Below are positions 53,375-62,325 of a stretch of DNA of 64,000 nucleotides, one piece after another. This DNA is from Nocardia arthritidis. GTDB taxonomy: Bacteria > Actinomycetota > Actinomycetes > Mycobacteriales > Mycobacteriaceae. Under the pieces are notes generated by a model that saw nothing but the letters and a program-made list of their open reading frames with translations, did not search any database and was not told the origin of the DNA. The first letter of the stretch is position 1, and every line of letters begins with the position of its first letter. Where the stretch lies: NCBI RefSeq assembly GCF_011801145.1, contig NZ_CP046172.1, positions 620,001-684,000 of the forward strand, in the 5' to 3' direction. The position numbers and the translations under genes are program-made.

Positions 53375-54400
53375 TCAGCGTTCCTTGCCGTCCGGGCCCG
53401 CAAATCGTTCCAGCAGCGCGGACTTGATTCCCGGCCGCGAACCGAAGACAAGTGTGAAAGTGGCTTCACGAGAGGTGCGTTCGGCCAGGCTGCCGCGAAC
53501 CAGCGCGGCACTGCCGGTGGCCGTCACCAATGTGTTGGCCGCGCGGACCGCGAGCTCGGAGGCGGCGGCCCGTGCGGTGTATATATCCCCCTGGCCGGTG
53601 AGCGCGGCGTCCAAATCCTTTCGGATGGCGGCGGATTCGGCGGCGAGTGCGGTGGTGTCGACGCCGAGCGCGGGGAGTTCGGTCAGCGCCCTGCGGACCA
53701 AACCGAGCGCGAGCGAGCCGTTGCGCCAGGCGGCGACGATATACGAGGCATGGAACGACCGCAGCGAAAACCTGCTGTCCACAGCGGAATCCGGGACCGT
53801 GAGTCCGTCGAAGGCGGCGGTGACGGTCCGGCTCGCGTCGACCGCGGTGAGCGGCAGCGGCTCGACGCGCAACCGCGGCCCGGCCTCGGCGGGCACGATG
53901 AGGCTGATCAGCGATTCGGGATCCTCGGCATCCCGCGCGACGACGCCGATCACGTCGACCATGCCCCAGCCGGTGATGAACGGCGCCGTACCTTCCAGCG
54001 CATAGCCGGTGCCGCGGCGCCGGGCGAGCAGCGACGGCCGCTCCGCGGCGCCCGCGTAGCTGACACCCGAGCGAACCCGCCCGGACCGGATGTCCTCGGT
54101 AAGTCGTTCGCGCAGTTCCACATTCGGTGAGTTCGCGATGCGCCGCGCGACGCCGAGGTGCTGTGCCCAGACGAACGAGGTGGCCAGGCAGCCCGCGATC
54201 AGTACCTCACCGACATCGGTGAACGCGTCGAGACCGACATCCTCGCGCATGGAGATGCCGTAGAGGCCGGCCTCGGCCAGCCGATCGAAGTTTTCCCGCG
54301 GGATCTCGCCGGTGCGGTCGACCTCGGCGGCATGCGGCGCCAAAACCTCATCGGCCAGTTGTCGTGCACGCTCGGTCCAGGAAGTCATAGCTGCCATCAT
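53375..54400 (-). CDS. Acyl-CoA dehydrogenase-like protein
   Basis: The 341-residue protein follows the acyl-CoA dehydrogenase fold (SWTERARQLADEVLAPHAAEVDRTGEIPRENFDRLAEAGLYGI, then GTAPFITGWGMVDVIGVVARD). It is about 40 residues shorter than usual, and I cannot find the normal catalytic Glu or the FAD-binding DxxP-type motif near the C-terminus. It may be a specialised oxidoreductase or an inactive relative. It stands alone, and no CoA-pathway genes adjoin. The start at 54400 could also be 54388. Confidence 0.75.
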   Translation of the reverse strand: MMAAMTSWTERARQLADEVLAPHAAEVDRTGEIPRENFDRLAEAGLYGISMREDVGLDAFTDVGEVLIAGCLATSFVWAQHLGVARRIANSPNVELRERLTEDIRSGRVRSGVSYAGAAERPSLLARRRGTGYALEGTAPFITGWGMVDVIGVVARDAEDPESLISLIVPAEAGPRLRVEPLPLTAVDASRTVTAAFDGLTVPDSAVDSRFSLRSFHASYIVAAWRNGSLALGLVRRALTELPALGVDTTALAAESAAIRKDLDAALTGQGDIYTARAAASELAVRAANTLVTATGSAALVRGSLAERTSREATFTLVFGSRPGIKSALLERFAGPDGKER

Positions 54401-54618
54401 CGCGGGCCTGGTAGATCGGTGCGCGCCGGGGGAGAGCCGGCGTGGCCGTTACCAAGCGGTTGCCGAAATCCGGGCTACGCGCAAGCGGAACCATACTCTC
54501 CGTTATGAACCGGTCGTCGGCTGTTCAGATCACGGCCAACCGGGCGGGTGACCATGGGGTTTGCCGGATAACCGGCAGCAGGACAGTTATCACCCATCGG
54601 GCAATTGGGGGCCCGACC

Positions 54619-56649
54619 ATGCAAGATCAGAACGGCGCGCCGAAGTACACCATGCGCATCAGCCGGTTGACCATCGACAAACTCGGAATCCGGCTCTACG
54701 ACCGGGTTTCCGCGGTACTGGCCGAACTCATCGCCAACTCCTACGACGCCGACGCCACCCGCGTCGATGTCGCGCTGCCGTGGGGCGTGACGCTCGCGGG
54801 CACCGTGCACGACGCGGACCGAGGTCCCTACGAGATCGTGGTGCAGGACAACGGGCACGGTATGACCGCCGCCGAGGTCAATGCGCACTATCTGATGGTC
54901 GGATCCGATCGCCGGGTGCGCACCGGCACCGACCTGTCCCGCAAGCTGGACCGTCCGGTCATGGGCCGCAAGGGAATCGGCAAGCTGGCCGCATTCGGCA
55001 TCTGCCGCACCATCGAGGTGATCACCGCGGGCGGCGTCGACGCGGAACGCACCCCCGAGGGCTGGCCGGTCGCCAACATCATCATGAGCCTGGACGACAT
55101 GCTGTCCGATACCGAGCGCGACTACCACCCGCGCCCGGGCGCCAGGGACGGCACCTTCAGCGCCGAACGCGGAACCACCGTCATACTGCGCGATTTCTTC
55201 CGCAAGCGGGTGAATACCGGACCCGAGTTGAGCAGGCAGCTGGCCGCGCGGTTCGGTTTGGAACGCACCGATTGGCAGGTGTGCGTACGCAACAGCCTCT
55301 CGGTCGGGCGGCCACAGATGTTCCTGCTCAGCGATCTGCCCATCGACCTGATGGAGGAAACCAGGATCGATGTGTCGAAAATGCCTGTGCGCGTTGGCAA
55401 TCAGTACCTTCCGGTATCCGGCTGGGCGGCCTACTCCAAACATCCGTACAAGGACGAGTCGATGGCCGGGGTGCGGATATACGCCCGCGGCAAATTGGTC
55501 GCGCAGACCAGGGATTTCGGTATCGCATCCGGTTTCACCGGCGAATTCAAGTTGCGTTCCTACCTCGTCGGCGCCATCCACGTGAACTGGCTCGACGACG
55601 AAGAGGATCTCGTTCGCTCCGACCGCCAGGACATCATGTGGAATTCCGAACGGGGCGAAGCGCTTTCGGCCTGGGGCCGGAATCTGGTGCGGGAACTCGG
55701 CAGGCGGGGCGAGAATTCGGTGAAGCGGCGGGTGTGGGAGGAATTCCTGGACAAGTCCTCGATTCAGACCCTGCTGCAGGCATTGGCGCCCAACGACAGG
55801 AACTTCCGCAAATCGGTGATGGACGCCGCCCGAATCCTGGTGAACAACAAGGACAGAGCGGCGCTGGAGGATCCCGCGCATATCGACAGCATTGTCCGCC
55901 TCGCGCTTTCGCTCGGGCCGCAGCGCAGCCTGCTGGAAACCTTGAAGGAAGTCGCCGAGGACAACAACAACCAGCTGGATGTCGTTGTCGCGCTGTTCGA
56001 AACGGCCAGGGTGGCCGAGGTGTACTCACTCGGCCAGATCGCCTCGGAGCGGGTCGCGGTGGTGAATCGCTTGCAGGACTTGATCGATGACCGCCGCTCG
56101 CTGGAAAGACCGTTCCAGGAATTGATCGAGCGGGCGCCGTGGCTGCTCGCGCCGGAGTGGACGCCGCTCGGCATGAACGAATCGCTGAAGCGGGTGCGGG
56201 CCAGCTTCGAGCGCTGGTACGCACAGAAATTCGGCACGAAGCTGGTCACCACCGCGATCGGCAGCGAGAAGCGCGAACCCGATTTCGTACTGCTGCACGA
56301 TGCGGGCGAGCTGTGGATCGTCGAGATCAAGCGGATGGACTATCACCTCACCGACGAGGAATACAACCGCGCGATCAACTACCTGTACTCGCTGGACCGC
56401 TTCCTCAACGACAATCCGCGCATCGGTGAGCAATTCCCGCGCCGCAGACTGACTTTCATCGTCGACCACATCGACAAGCTGGGTCCGGCCTCACTGTCCT
56501 CACTGGCCAGCGACAACCGGATCGATCGGCGCACCTGGCGGGAACTGCTCGACGCCACGCTGCGCGCGCATCGCGACTTCCTGGACCGGGTATACGCCAT
56601 GCGGCTGGGTGAACCTGATGAAGCGGGCGGCCGAGCCGTCGGCCAATAG
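54619..56649 (+). CDS. GHKL ATPase fused to a PD-(D/E)XK (Shedu-like) nuclease
   Basis: The 676-residue protein has an N-terminal GHKL ATPase: N-box ELIANSYDAD (Glu36, Asn40), DNGHGM (Asp77, Gly79, Gly81) and GRKGIGKLA (116-124), as in MORC, Hsp90 or MutL. A middle region of about 330 residues follows. The C-terminus has PFQELIERAPWLL (498-510), then PDFVL (Asp555) and WIVEIKRMD (Glu569, Lys571), a PD-(D/E)XK site as in Shedu/DUF4263 nucleases. It probably cuts DNA or RNA under ATP control. ATG 54619 gives the family start; GGGGG precedes it. It stands alone between housekeeping genes. Confidence 0.8.
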   Translation: MQDQNGAPKYTMRISRLTIDKLGIRLYDRVSAVLAELIANSYDADATRVDVALPWGVTLAGTVHDADRGPYEIVVQDNGHGMTAAEVNAHYLMVGSDRRVRTGTDLSRKLDRPVMGRKGIGKLAAFGICRTIEVITAGGVDAERTPEGWPVANIIMSLDDMLSDTERDYHPRPGARDGTFSAERGTTVILRDFFRKRVNTGPELSRQLAARFGLERTDWQVCVRNSLSVGRPQMFLLSDLPIDLMEETRIDVSKMPVRVGNQYLPVSGWAAYSKHPYKDESMAGVRIYARGKLVAQTRDFGIASGFTGEFKLRSYLVGAIHVNWLDDEEDLVRSDRQDIMWNSERGEALSAWGRNLVRELGRRGENSVKRRVWEEFLDKSSIQTLLQALAPNDRNFRKSVMDAARILVNNKDRAALEDPAHIDSIVRLALSLGPQRSLLETLKEVAEDNNNQLDVVVALFETARVAEVYSLGQIASERVAVVNRLQDLIDDRRSLERPFQELIERAPWLLAPEWTPLGMNESLKRVRASFERWYAQKFGTKLVTTAIGSEKREPDFVLLHDAGELWIVEIKRMDYHLTDEEYNRAINYLYSLDRFLNDNPRIGEQFPRRRLTFIVDHIDKLGPASLSSLASDNRIDRRTWRELLDATLRAHRDFLDRVYAMRLGEPDEAGGRAVGQ

Positions 56650-56748
56650 GCCGCCCCGACCGGGCGGTGTGGTGCGAGTCGCGGCGCACCGCACCGCCCG
56701 CCAACCGCTCGCATTCGGCTGTCGGCGCCACGCAGTACCCTCGGCGGC

Positions 56749-57138
56749 GTGGCACGACGATCGATGGTGGATCCGGCGGAAATGCGGGCGGCGGTCGCGG
56801 CGGTGAGCGCATGGCTGTGCGACGAATCCGCCGCGCCGCCCGCGCGCACCGAACTCGCCGCCGCCGTCCGGACCACCGTCCGCGCCCTCGCCGCATCGGC
56901 CCCCGGCCACTCCGTCGAGGTGCGGGTGCCGCCGTTCGTCGCGGTGCAGTGCATCGAGGGCCCGCGCCACACCCGAGGCACGCCACCGAACGTCGTCGAA
57001 ACCGATCCGCGCACCTGGCTGCTGCTCGCGACCGGCCTGCTCGGCTTCGACGCGGCGGTGGAATCGGGAGCGGTTACGGCATCGGGAACCCGGGCGGGCG
57101 AGGTGGCGCACTGGCTGCCGGTCGCTCGCGTGTCCTAG
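56749..57138 (+). CDS. Sterol-carrier-family small protein
   Basis: The 129-residue protein has the pattern of small actinobacterial sterol-carrier-like proteins: SVEVRVPPFVAVQCIEGPRHTRGTPPNVVETDPRTWLLLATG. M. tuberculosis has a gene of this kind (Rv0807) just before purF, which supports the identity. Its ligand is unknown. A TACCCT -10 (56736-56741) lies 7 nt before the GTG. Its stop overlaps the converging exporter gene by 4 bp. Confidence 0.8.
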   Translation: MARRSMVDPAEMRAAVAAVSAWLCDESAAPPARTELAAAVRTTVRALAASAPGHSVEVRVPPFVAVQCIEGPRHTRGTPPNVVETDPRTWLLLATGLLGFDAAVESGAVTASGTRAGEVAHWLPVARVS

Positions 57139-58490
57139 TACGTAGCGGCGACGCGGTTGCTGCGCTCCAGACCCTTTCGGTCGTAGTACCTGGTGACGAC
57201 GAGGCCGAGGACGAGCGCGATCGCCAAGCCGATGAGCGACATCCACACGCCCCGCTGCAGGCCCGCGGAGAAATCGGCGTTGAAGTAGAGGATCGATCGC
57301 ACCCCGAGGAACACCTGGTGCATCGGCTCGAAGCCGGCCAGCCAGCCGAAGTACTTGGGGGTGGCCTCGATCGGAACCGTTCCGCCGGAGGACGGCAGGC
57401 CGAGGATGATGAATACGATCAGGTTCACCAGCAGGCCCGCCGAACCGATCGCGGCCAGCGTCGACAGACAGGTGAACCCCACCGCGATCATCGCGATCGC
57501 GCTGAACAGGAATAGCGCGAGCGGGTTATCGATCGGCATGTCCAGCAGATACGCGATCAGCATGAAGATGCCGGACACCACGTTCGCGGTGAGTGCGAAG
57601 ACGCCCCATTTGATCAGCAGGGTGCGCAGCCGGGAGATCGGCGTCGGCGGGTAGTGCACATACCACGGCCCGTATTCCGTTGGCACGAAACCGAGTTGCG
57701 CATCGATCATGGTGTGGATGACCATCGCGCCGACCACCGAGGCCAGTAGCAGCAGCAGCGCGTAGAAGAAGGCGCTCAGTCCCTGGCCGGTGCCGTCGGG
57801 CAGCGGATGGAATTGCTGCACAACGACTTTCACCGGATCGCTGAGTGCGACCCTGGTCGCGCCGGACAACTGCGGTGCGGGCGGACCACCCGGCGGCGGG
57901 GTCAGCTGTTGGACGACCTGATCGGTGAGCTGCTTGCCGACCTGCTCGTTCACCTGGGTCAACGCCTGATTGGCGATGCGCAACATGATCTGGGTGCCGA
58001 ATGCGCCGGTGCGCGGATTGGTCTGCACGGTGATGATCGGCTGCTGGATATCACCGGGCACCACGCTGCCGACGCCGAGAATGCCGAGCCGCTTGCTGAA
58101 ATCGCTCGGGATGATGATCGCGCCGTACACCTTGCCGGACTGCAGCTGTTGCGTCGCCTCGTTCGGGCCGAGCACGCGCAACTGCACCTTGTCCTTCGGC
58201 ACGCCCTCCTGCAGCTTCTCGCTGATCTGGTTGCCGAAGTTCACCTCCTGGCGGTGGTCGCCGGATCCGATCACATCGCCGACATCCTGATTGACCAGCG
58301 CGACCGGGAAGTCGTGCAGGTTCTTCTCGGGGTCGATGACGTAGTCCAGGTACATCACCCCGAGCAGCGAGGTCAGCACCATCAGCACCGCCAGCGGGAG
58401 CAGCACTATCTTGATCCAGCGCCCGCGATCCAGCCGGACCGGTGGCGCAGCGGTGTCGGGAGTGGGCTCGGAACCGTCCGAAGTCGTCAC
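57135..58490 (-). CDS. YhgE/Pip-type membrane protein (DUF3533-like exporter)
   Basis: The 451-residue protein has an N-terminal membrane helix (IKIVLLPLAVLMVLTSLLGVMYLDYV), an outer domain of about 200 residues (FPVALVNQDVGDVIGSGDHR, KVYGAIIIPSDFSKRL) and five C-terminal helices. This is the layout of YhgE/Pip and ABC-2-type permeases. It may export a lipid or drug without its own ATPase. GTG 58490 was chosen because a TACCGT -10 lies 6 nt upstream, with a palindromic operator beside it. The open frame continues 300 bp further without support. Confidence 0.8.
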   Translation of the reverse strand: MTTSDGSEPTPDTAAPPVRLDRGRWIKIVLLPLAVLMVLTSLLGVMYLDYVIDPEKNLHDFPVALVNQDVGDVIGSGDHRQEVNFGNQISEKLQEGVPKDKVQLRVLGPNEATQQLQSGKVYGAIIIPSDFSKRLGILGVGSVVPGDIQQPIITVQTNPRTGAFGTQIMLRIANQALTQVNEQVGKQLTDQVVQQLTPPPGGPPAPQLSGATRVALSDPVKVVVQQFHPLPDGTGQGLSAFFYALLLLLASVVGAMVIHTMIDAQLGFVPTEYGPWYVHYPPTPISRLRTLLIKWGVFALTANVVSGIFMLIAYLLDMPIDNPLALFLFSAIAMIAVGFTCLSTLAAIGSAGLLVNLIVFIILGLPSSGGTVPIEATPKYFGWLAGFEPMHQVFLGVRSILYFNADFSAGLQRGVWMSLIGLAIALVLGLVVTRYYDRKGLERSNRVAATY

Positions 58491-58499
58491 GGTCGCACG

Positions 58500-58513
58500 G
58501 TAACAGCTGTTAC
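58500..58513. promoter_or_regulatory. Palindromic operator at the YhgE-like gene promoter
   Basis: GTAACAGCTGTTAC is a perfect 14-bp palindrome, 9 bp upstream of the GTG of the exporter gene, overlapping its predicted -10. Such sites are typical of TetR-type repressors. The regulator is not adjacent. Confidence 0.65.
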
Positions 58514-58656
58514 GGGCGGAATCGCGGCAGTCGGCACCGGCGATTGCTGCTCGGATGCGGTGGTGGTCGTCACGCTGGGTGGTGGCGCTGCTCTCTTCGC
58601 ATGGGACACCCGTAGAATGACTTTTGCCCCCAGCCCGCCCGAACAGGGAGCAAACG

Positions 58657-60240
58657 GTGACCAACGCCGAACTACCGGTCCACGCCGCATCCGCCGCATC
58701 GAACGCGGCCATCCCCGACGAGAACGAGCCGCGCGAGGAGTGCGGCGTCTTCGGCGTCTGGGCCCCTGGCGAGGACGTCGCCAAACTCACCTATTACGGC
58801 CTCTACGCGCTGCAGCATCGCGGTCAGGAGGCGGCTGGCATCGCCGTCGCCGACGGATCGCAGGTGCTGGTGTTCAAGGATCTCGGTCTGGTCAGCCAGG
58901 TCTTCGACGAGCAGACCCTGGCCGCGATGCCCGGCCACATCGCGATCGGTCACTGCCGCTACTCCACCACCGGCGGCGTCACCTGGGAGAATGCCCAGCC
59001 GATCTTCCGCACCACCGCCGTCGGCTCGGGGCTTGCGCTCGGGCACAACGGTAATTTGGTCAACACTGCCGAATTGGCCACTCGGGCAAGGGAACTCGGA
59101 CTCATCGGCAGTATCGGCGGCAGGCCGGGCACGGTCGCGGGCACCTCCGACTCCGATGTGATCACCGCGCTGCTCGCGCACGCCGCCGCGGATTCCAGCA
59201 TCGAGCAGGCCGCCATGTCGCTGCTGCCGACGCTGCGCGGCGCCTTCTGTCTCACCTTCATGGACGAACACACGCTGTACGCGGCGCGCGACCCGCACGG
59301 TGTGCGGCCGCTGTGCCTCGGCCGCCTGGACCGTGGCTGGGTTGTTGCCAGCGAGACCGCCGCGCTGGATATCGTCGGCGCCGCCTTCGTCCGGGAGATC
59401 GAGCCGGGCGAACTGCTGGCGATCGACACCGATGGCGTGCGTTCGATGCGCTTCGCCAATCCGGAGCCGAAGGGCTGCGTCTTCGAATACGTGTACCTGG
59501 CCCGCCCCGACTCCACCATCTCCGGCCGCTCGGTGCACGCCACCCGGGTGGAGATCGGCCGCCGCCTCGCCAAGGAGCATCCGGTGGAGGCGGACCTGGT
59601 CATCCCGGTGCCGGAGTCCGGAACACCCGCCGCCGTCGGCTACGCGCAGGGCTCCGGCGTGCCCTACGGTCAGGGCCTGATGAAGAACGCCTATGTAGGG
59701 CGCACCTTCATCCAGCCGAGCCAGACCATTCGCCAGCTCGGCATCCGGCTCAAGCTCAATCCGCTGCGCGAGGTGATCCGCGGCAAACGGCTCATCGTGG
59801 TGGACGATTCCATCGTGCGCGGCAACACCCAGCGCGCACTCATCCGGATGCTGCGCGAGGCGGGCGCACTGGAGATCCACGTGCGGATCGCCTCGCCGCC
59901 GGTCAAGTGGCCCTGCTTCTACGGCATCGATTTCGCCTCCCGCGCGGAGCTGATCGCCAACGGTGCGGGCGCCGAGGGCAGCTTCGATGAAATGGTGGAT
60001 GGCGTGCGCCGCTCGATCGGCGCCGACACCCTCGGCTATATCTCACTGGAAGGGATGATCGCCGCCACCGAACAGCCGCGCACCCGGCTGTGCTGCGCCT
60101 GCTTCGACGGCGAATACCCGATCGCGCTGCCCACCGAGGCGGCCATCGGCAAGAACGTGCTGGAAGGCATGCTCAGCGGCCAGTCCGAGGCGATGCTGCT
60201 GAGCGAGAACGCGAATGCGAGCGCGCTGAGCCGACCGTAG
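58657..60240 (+). CDS. purF: Amidophosphoribosyltransferase PurF
   Basis: The 527-residue enzyme starts with a propeptide of about 28 residues before the N-terminal nucleophile Cys29 (REECGVFGVWAPG). It has LYALQHRGQEAAGIAV, CFYGIDFASRAELIA, the PRPP loop RLIVVDDSIVRGNTQ, and four-cysteine candidates for a 4Fe-4S cluster (GCVFEY, PCFYG, CCACFDG). It makes phosphoribosylamine from PRPP and glutamine. AGGGAG (58644-58649) supports GTG 58657. PurM, its usual next gene, is absent here. Confidence 0.96.
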   Translation: MTNAELPVHAASAASNAAIPDENEPREECGVFGVWAPGEDVAKLTYYGLYALQHRGQEAAGIAVADGSQVLVFKDLGLVSQVFDEQTLAAMPGHIAIGHCRYSTTGGVTWENAQPIFRTTAVGSGLALGHNGNLVNTAELATRARELGLIGSIGGRPGTVAGTSDSDVITALLAHAAADSSIEQAAMSLLPTLRGAFCLTFMDEHTLYAARDPHGVRPLCLGRLDRGWVVASETAALDIVGAAFVREIEPGELLAIDTDGVRSMRFANPEPKGCVFEYVYLARPDSTISGRSVHATRVEIGRRLAKEHPVEADLVIPVPESGTPAAVGYAQGSGVPYGQGLMKNAYVGRTFIQPSQTIRQLGIRLKLNPLREVIRGKRLIVVDDSIVRGNTQRALIRMLREAGALEIHVRIASPPVKWPCFYGIDFASRAELIANGAGAEGSFDEMVDGVRRSIGADTLGYISLEGMIAATEQPRTRLCCACFDGEYPIALPTEAAIGKNVLEGMLSGQSEAMLLSENANASALSRP

Positions 60241-60263
60241 GCTCCGAACGTCTCGACCACGCC

Positions 60264-60300
60264 ACCCGCAGTGGGGTTGCGCCGTTGCGCCACTGCGGGT
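60264..60300 (+). terminator. Terminator after purF
   Basis: ACCCGCAGTGG pairs with CCACTGCGGGT (11 bp) around a 15-nt loop, 23 bp after the purF stop. Confidence 0.75.
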
Positions 60301-60714
60301 TTCGTCTGTAGCAGATGAATGCCCTTGTGGAGCACGCCAATTCATGGGCTGACTAGTCGGCGTGTCGTTGAGCGTTTCGTCCCAGTTGTCTGATTTCGCG
60401 TTGCCTTGGCCCGGATTTGGAAGCCCGAGGCGTCATCGTCGCGTCAATTTTGGCTCATCGCGTGCCATGGCCTCCTCGTGACATCACCAAACCCTAAGTG
60501 GCCCGGACCTGGACATATGCCCGATTGAGCGCCCTCGGTGACGCGTTTCCGGTAATGGCCGCTTACCGGGATGTGATTTTTTCTCTGAAAACGCAACGTC
60601 TCGGAAATGGATCGTGGGTACCGTGCCCGTCAGATCGGAAGTTCACCGCGCCCATCGCCGTGCCTGTGATCCAGGGAGCGTGCGGGGAGGCGCGCTCGAG
60701 ATAGTAGGGGCCTC
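60301..60714. other. Gene-free region between purF and the ABC transporter genes
   Basis: These 414 bp hold no gene I can support. The base composition is lower in GC than the flanks. An open frame at 60498-60704 has no recognisable start signal or codon pattern. A TAGTAG element lies 7 nt before the next ATG. Confidence 0.5.
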
Positions 60715-62325
60715 ATGTTGGTTTCTGGGAAGCCTGGGGAGCGATACCGAACGGGTATCGCCGCCGTCGGATTGGCGGCGTTGGTCGCATCCGCGGTCGC
60801 GGGCTGTGGGTCCGGACGGACCGGGGGCGGTGAAGGTGCCGGCCTGGTGATCGGCACGACGGACAAGATTTTCTCGCTGGATCCGGCCGCGGCCTATGAC
60901 CAGGGGTCGTACATTGTCGAGACGCAGACCTATCAGTACCTGTTGAACTTCGCCCCGGGCGAGACGACGCCGAAGCCGGACGCCGCGGAGAAGTGCGAGT
61001 TCACCTCGCCGACGGTGTACACGTGCACCCTGAAGAAGGGGCTCAAGTTCGCCAACGGCAACCCCTTGACCGCGACCAGCGTCAAGTTCTCCTTCGACCG
61101 GATGTTGAAGATCAACGATCCGAACGGTCCTGCCTCGCTGCTCGGCAACCTGGACAAGACCGACGTCGTCAACGACACCACCGTCGCCTTCACCCTCAAG
61201 GAGGCCAACGACCAGACCTTCCCGGCGATCCTGCCGACCCAGGCCGGCGAGATCATCGACGAAAAGGTCTTCCCGCCGGACAAGCTGGCCGCCGATGAGG
61301 ATGTGGTGAAGGCCAAGGGCTACTCCGGCCCGTACACCATCGCCAGCTACGACAAGAACAAGCTGGTCGAGTACAAGGCGAATCCGGATTACCAGGGCAT
61401 CCTCGGTAAGCCGAAGACCGAAACCGTCTCGGCCAAGTACTACGCCAGCACCGACAACCTCAAGCTCGACATCCAGAACGGCAATATCGACGTCGCCTAC
61501 CGCAGCCTGACGCCGACCGATATGGAATCGCTCGCTAAGAGCGACAAGGTGACCATTCACGAAGGTCCCGGTGGCGAGCTGCGCTACATCGTGTTCAACC
61601 TGAACACCCAGCCGGGCGGCACCCCGGAACAGAAGCTGGCCATCCGCAAGGCGGTCACTTCGACGGTCGACAGGGACGCGCTGTCCACCGGCGTGTACAA
61701 GGGCAGCTACCAGCCCGCGTATTCGTCTGTGCCGCAGGGCTATACGGGTGCGACCGAGCCGTTCAAGGAGATCTACGGCGCCAAGCCGAACAAGGCGCAG
61801 GCGGCGAAGTTCCTGGCCGACGCCGGTGTCCAGACGCCGGTCGAGATCAACCTGCAGTACAACCCGGACCACTACGGCAGCACCAGCGCCGAGGAATACG
61901 CGGCGATCAAATCGCAGCTGGAGGCGTCCGGGCTGTTCAAGATCAACCTGCAGGCCACCGAATGGGTGACCTACCAGAAGGAGCGGGCGCGCGACGGCTA
62001 CCCGGCCTACCAAATGGGTTGGTTCCCGGACTTCCCGGATCCGGACGACTACCTGACCCCGTTCTTCGGCCCGAACAACTTCCTGCAGAACCACTTCGAG
62101 AACCCGGCCATCACCGCGCAGCTGAACGCGGAGAAGGCGGAGACCAACCAGGACAAGCGGATCGCGATCCTCAAGCAGGTGCAGTACGACCTGGCCAAGG
62201 ACTACCTGCCGATCGTTCCGCTGCTGTCGGGTAAGCAGATCGCGGTGGCGACCAAGGCCGTGCAGGGCGTGAAGTCGACGCTGGATCCGTCCACCAAGTT
62301 CCGCTACTCGGTCCTGAGCAAGTGA
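60715..62325 (+). CDS. Peptide ABC transporter substrate-binding lipoprotein
   Basis: The 536-residue protein has a lipoprotein signal ending AVAGC (about residue 31) and the solute-binding family 5 pattern: TDKIFSLDPAAAYDQGSYIVE, TLKKGLKFANGNPLTATSVKFSFDRML, AIRKAVTSTVDRDAL, MGWFPDFPDPDDYLTPFF. Such proteins bind peptides, nickel or sugars; the ligand is not determined. Its stop overlaps the permease gene by 4 bp. The transporter begins here and continues beyond the window. Confidence 0.92.
   Translation: MLVSGKPGERYRTGIAAVGLAALVASAVAGCGSGRTGGGEGAGLVIGTTDKIFSLDPAAAYDQGSYIVETQTYQYLLNFAPGETTPKPDAAEKCEFTSPTVYTCTLKKGLKFANGNPLTATSVKFSFDRMLKINDPNGPASLLGNLDKTDVVNDTTVAFTLKEANDQTFPAILPTQAGEIIDEKVFPPDKLAADEDVVKAKGYSGPYTIASYDKNKLVEYKANPDYQGILGKPKTETVSAKYYASTDNLKLDIQNGNIDVAYRSLTPTDMESLAKSDKVTIHEGPGGELRYIVFNLNTQPGGTPEQKLAIRKAVTSTVDRDALSTGVYKGSYQPAYSSVPQGYTGATEPFKEIYGAKPNKAQAAKFLADAGVQTPVEINLQYNPDHYGSTSAEEYAAIKSQLEASGLFKINLQATEWVTYQKERARDGYPAYQMGWFPDFPDPDDYLTPFFGPNNFLQNHFENPAITAQLNAEKAETNQDKRIAILKQVQYDLAKDYLPIVPLLSGKQIAVATKAVQGVKSTLDPSTKFRYSVLSK

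Noticed and set aside
54562..54577. TGCCGG-ATAA-CCGGCA hairpin before the GHKL-nuclease gene
   Set aside because: It is a real 6-bp hairpin, but short stems of this kind are frequent at this GC content, and nothing else marks it as an operator or terminator.
57970..59054. Long plus-strand frame opposite the exporter and entering purF
   Set aside because: It uses the wrong phase for purF and is antisense to a membrane protein with clear helices.
60498..60704. 68-codon open frame before the ABC transporter
   Set aside because: There is no ribosome site or -10 at a fitting distance, no recognisable motif, and third-position GC is not raised.
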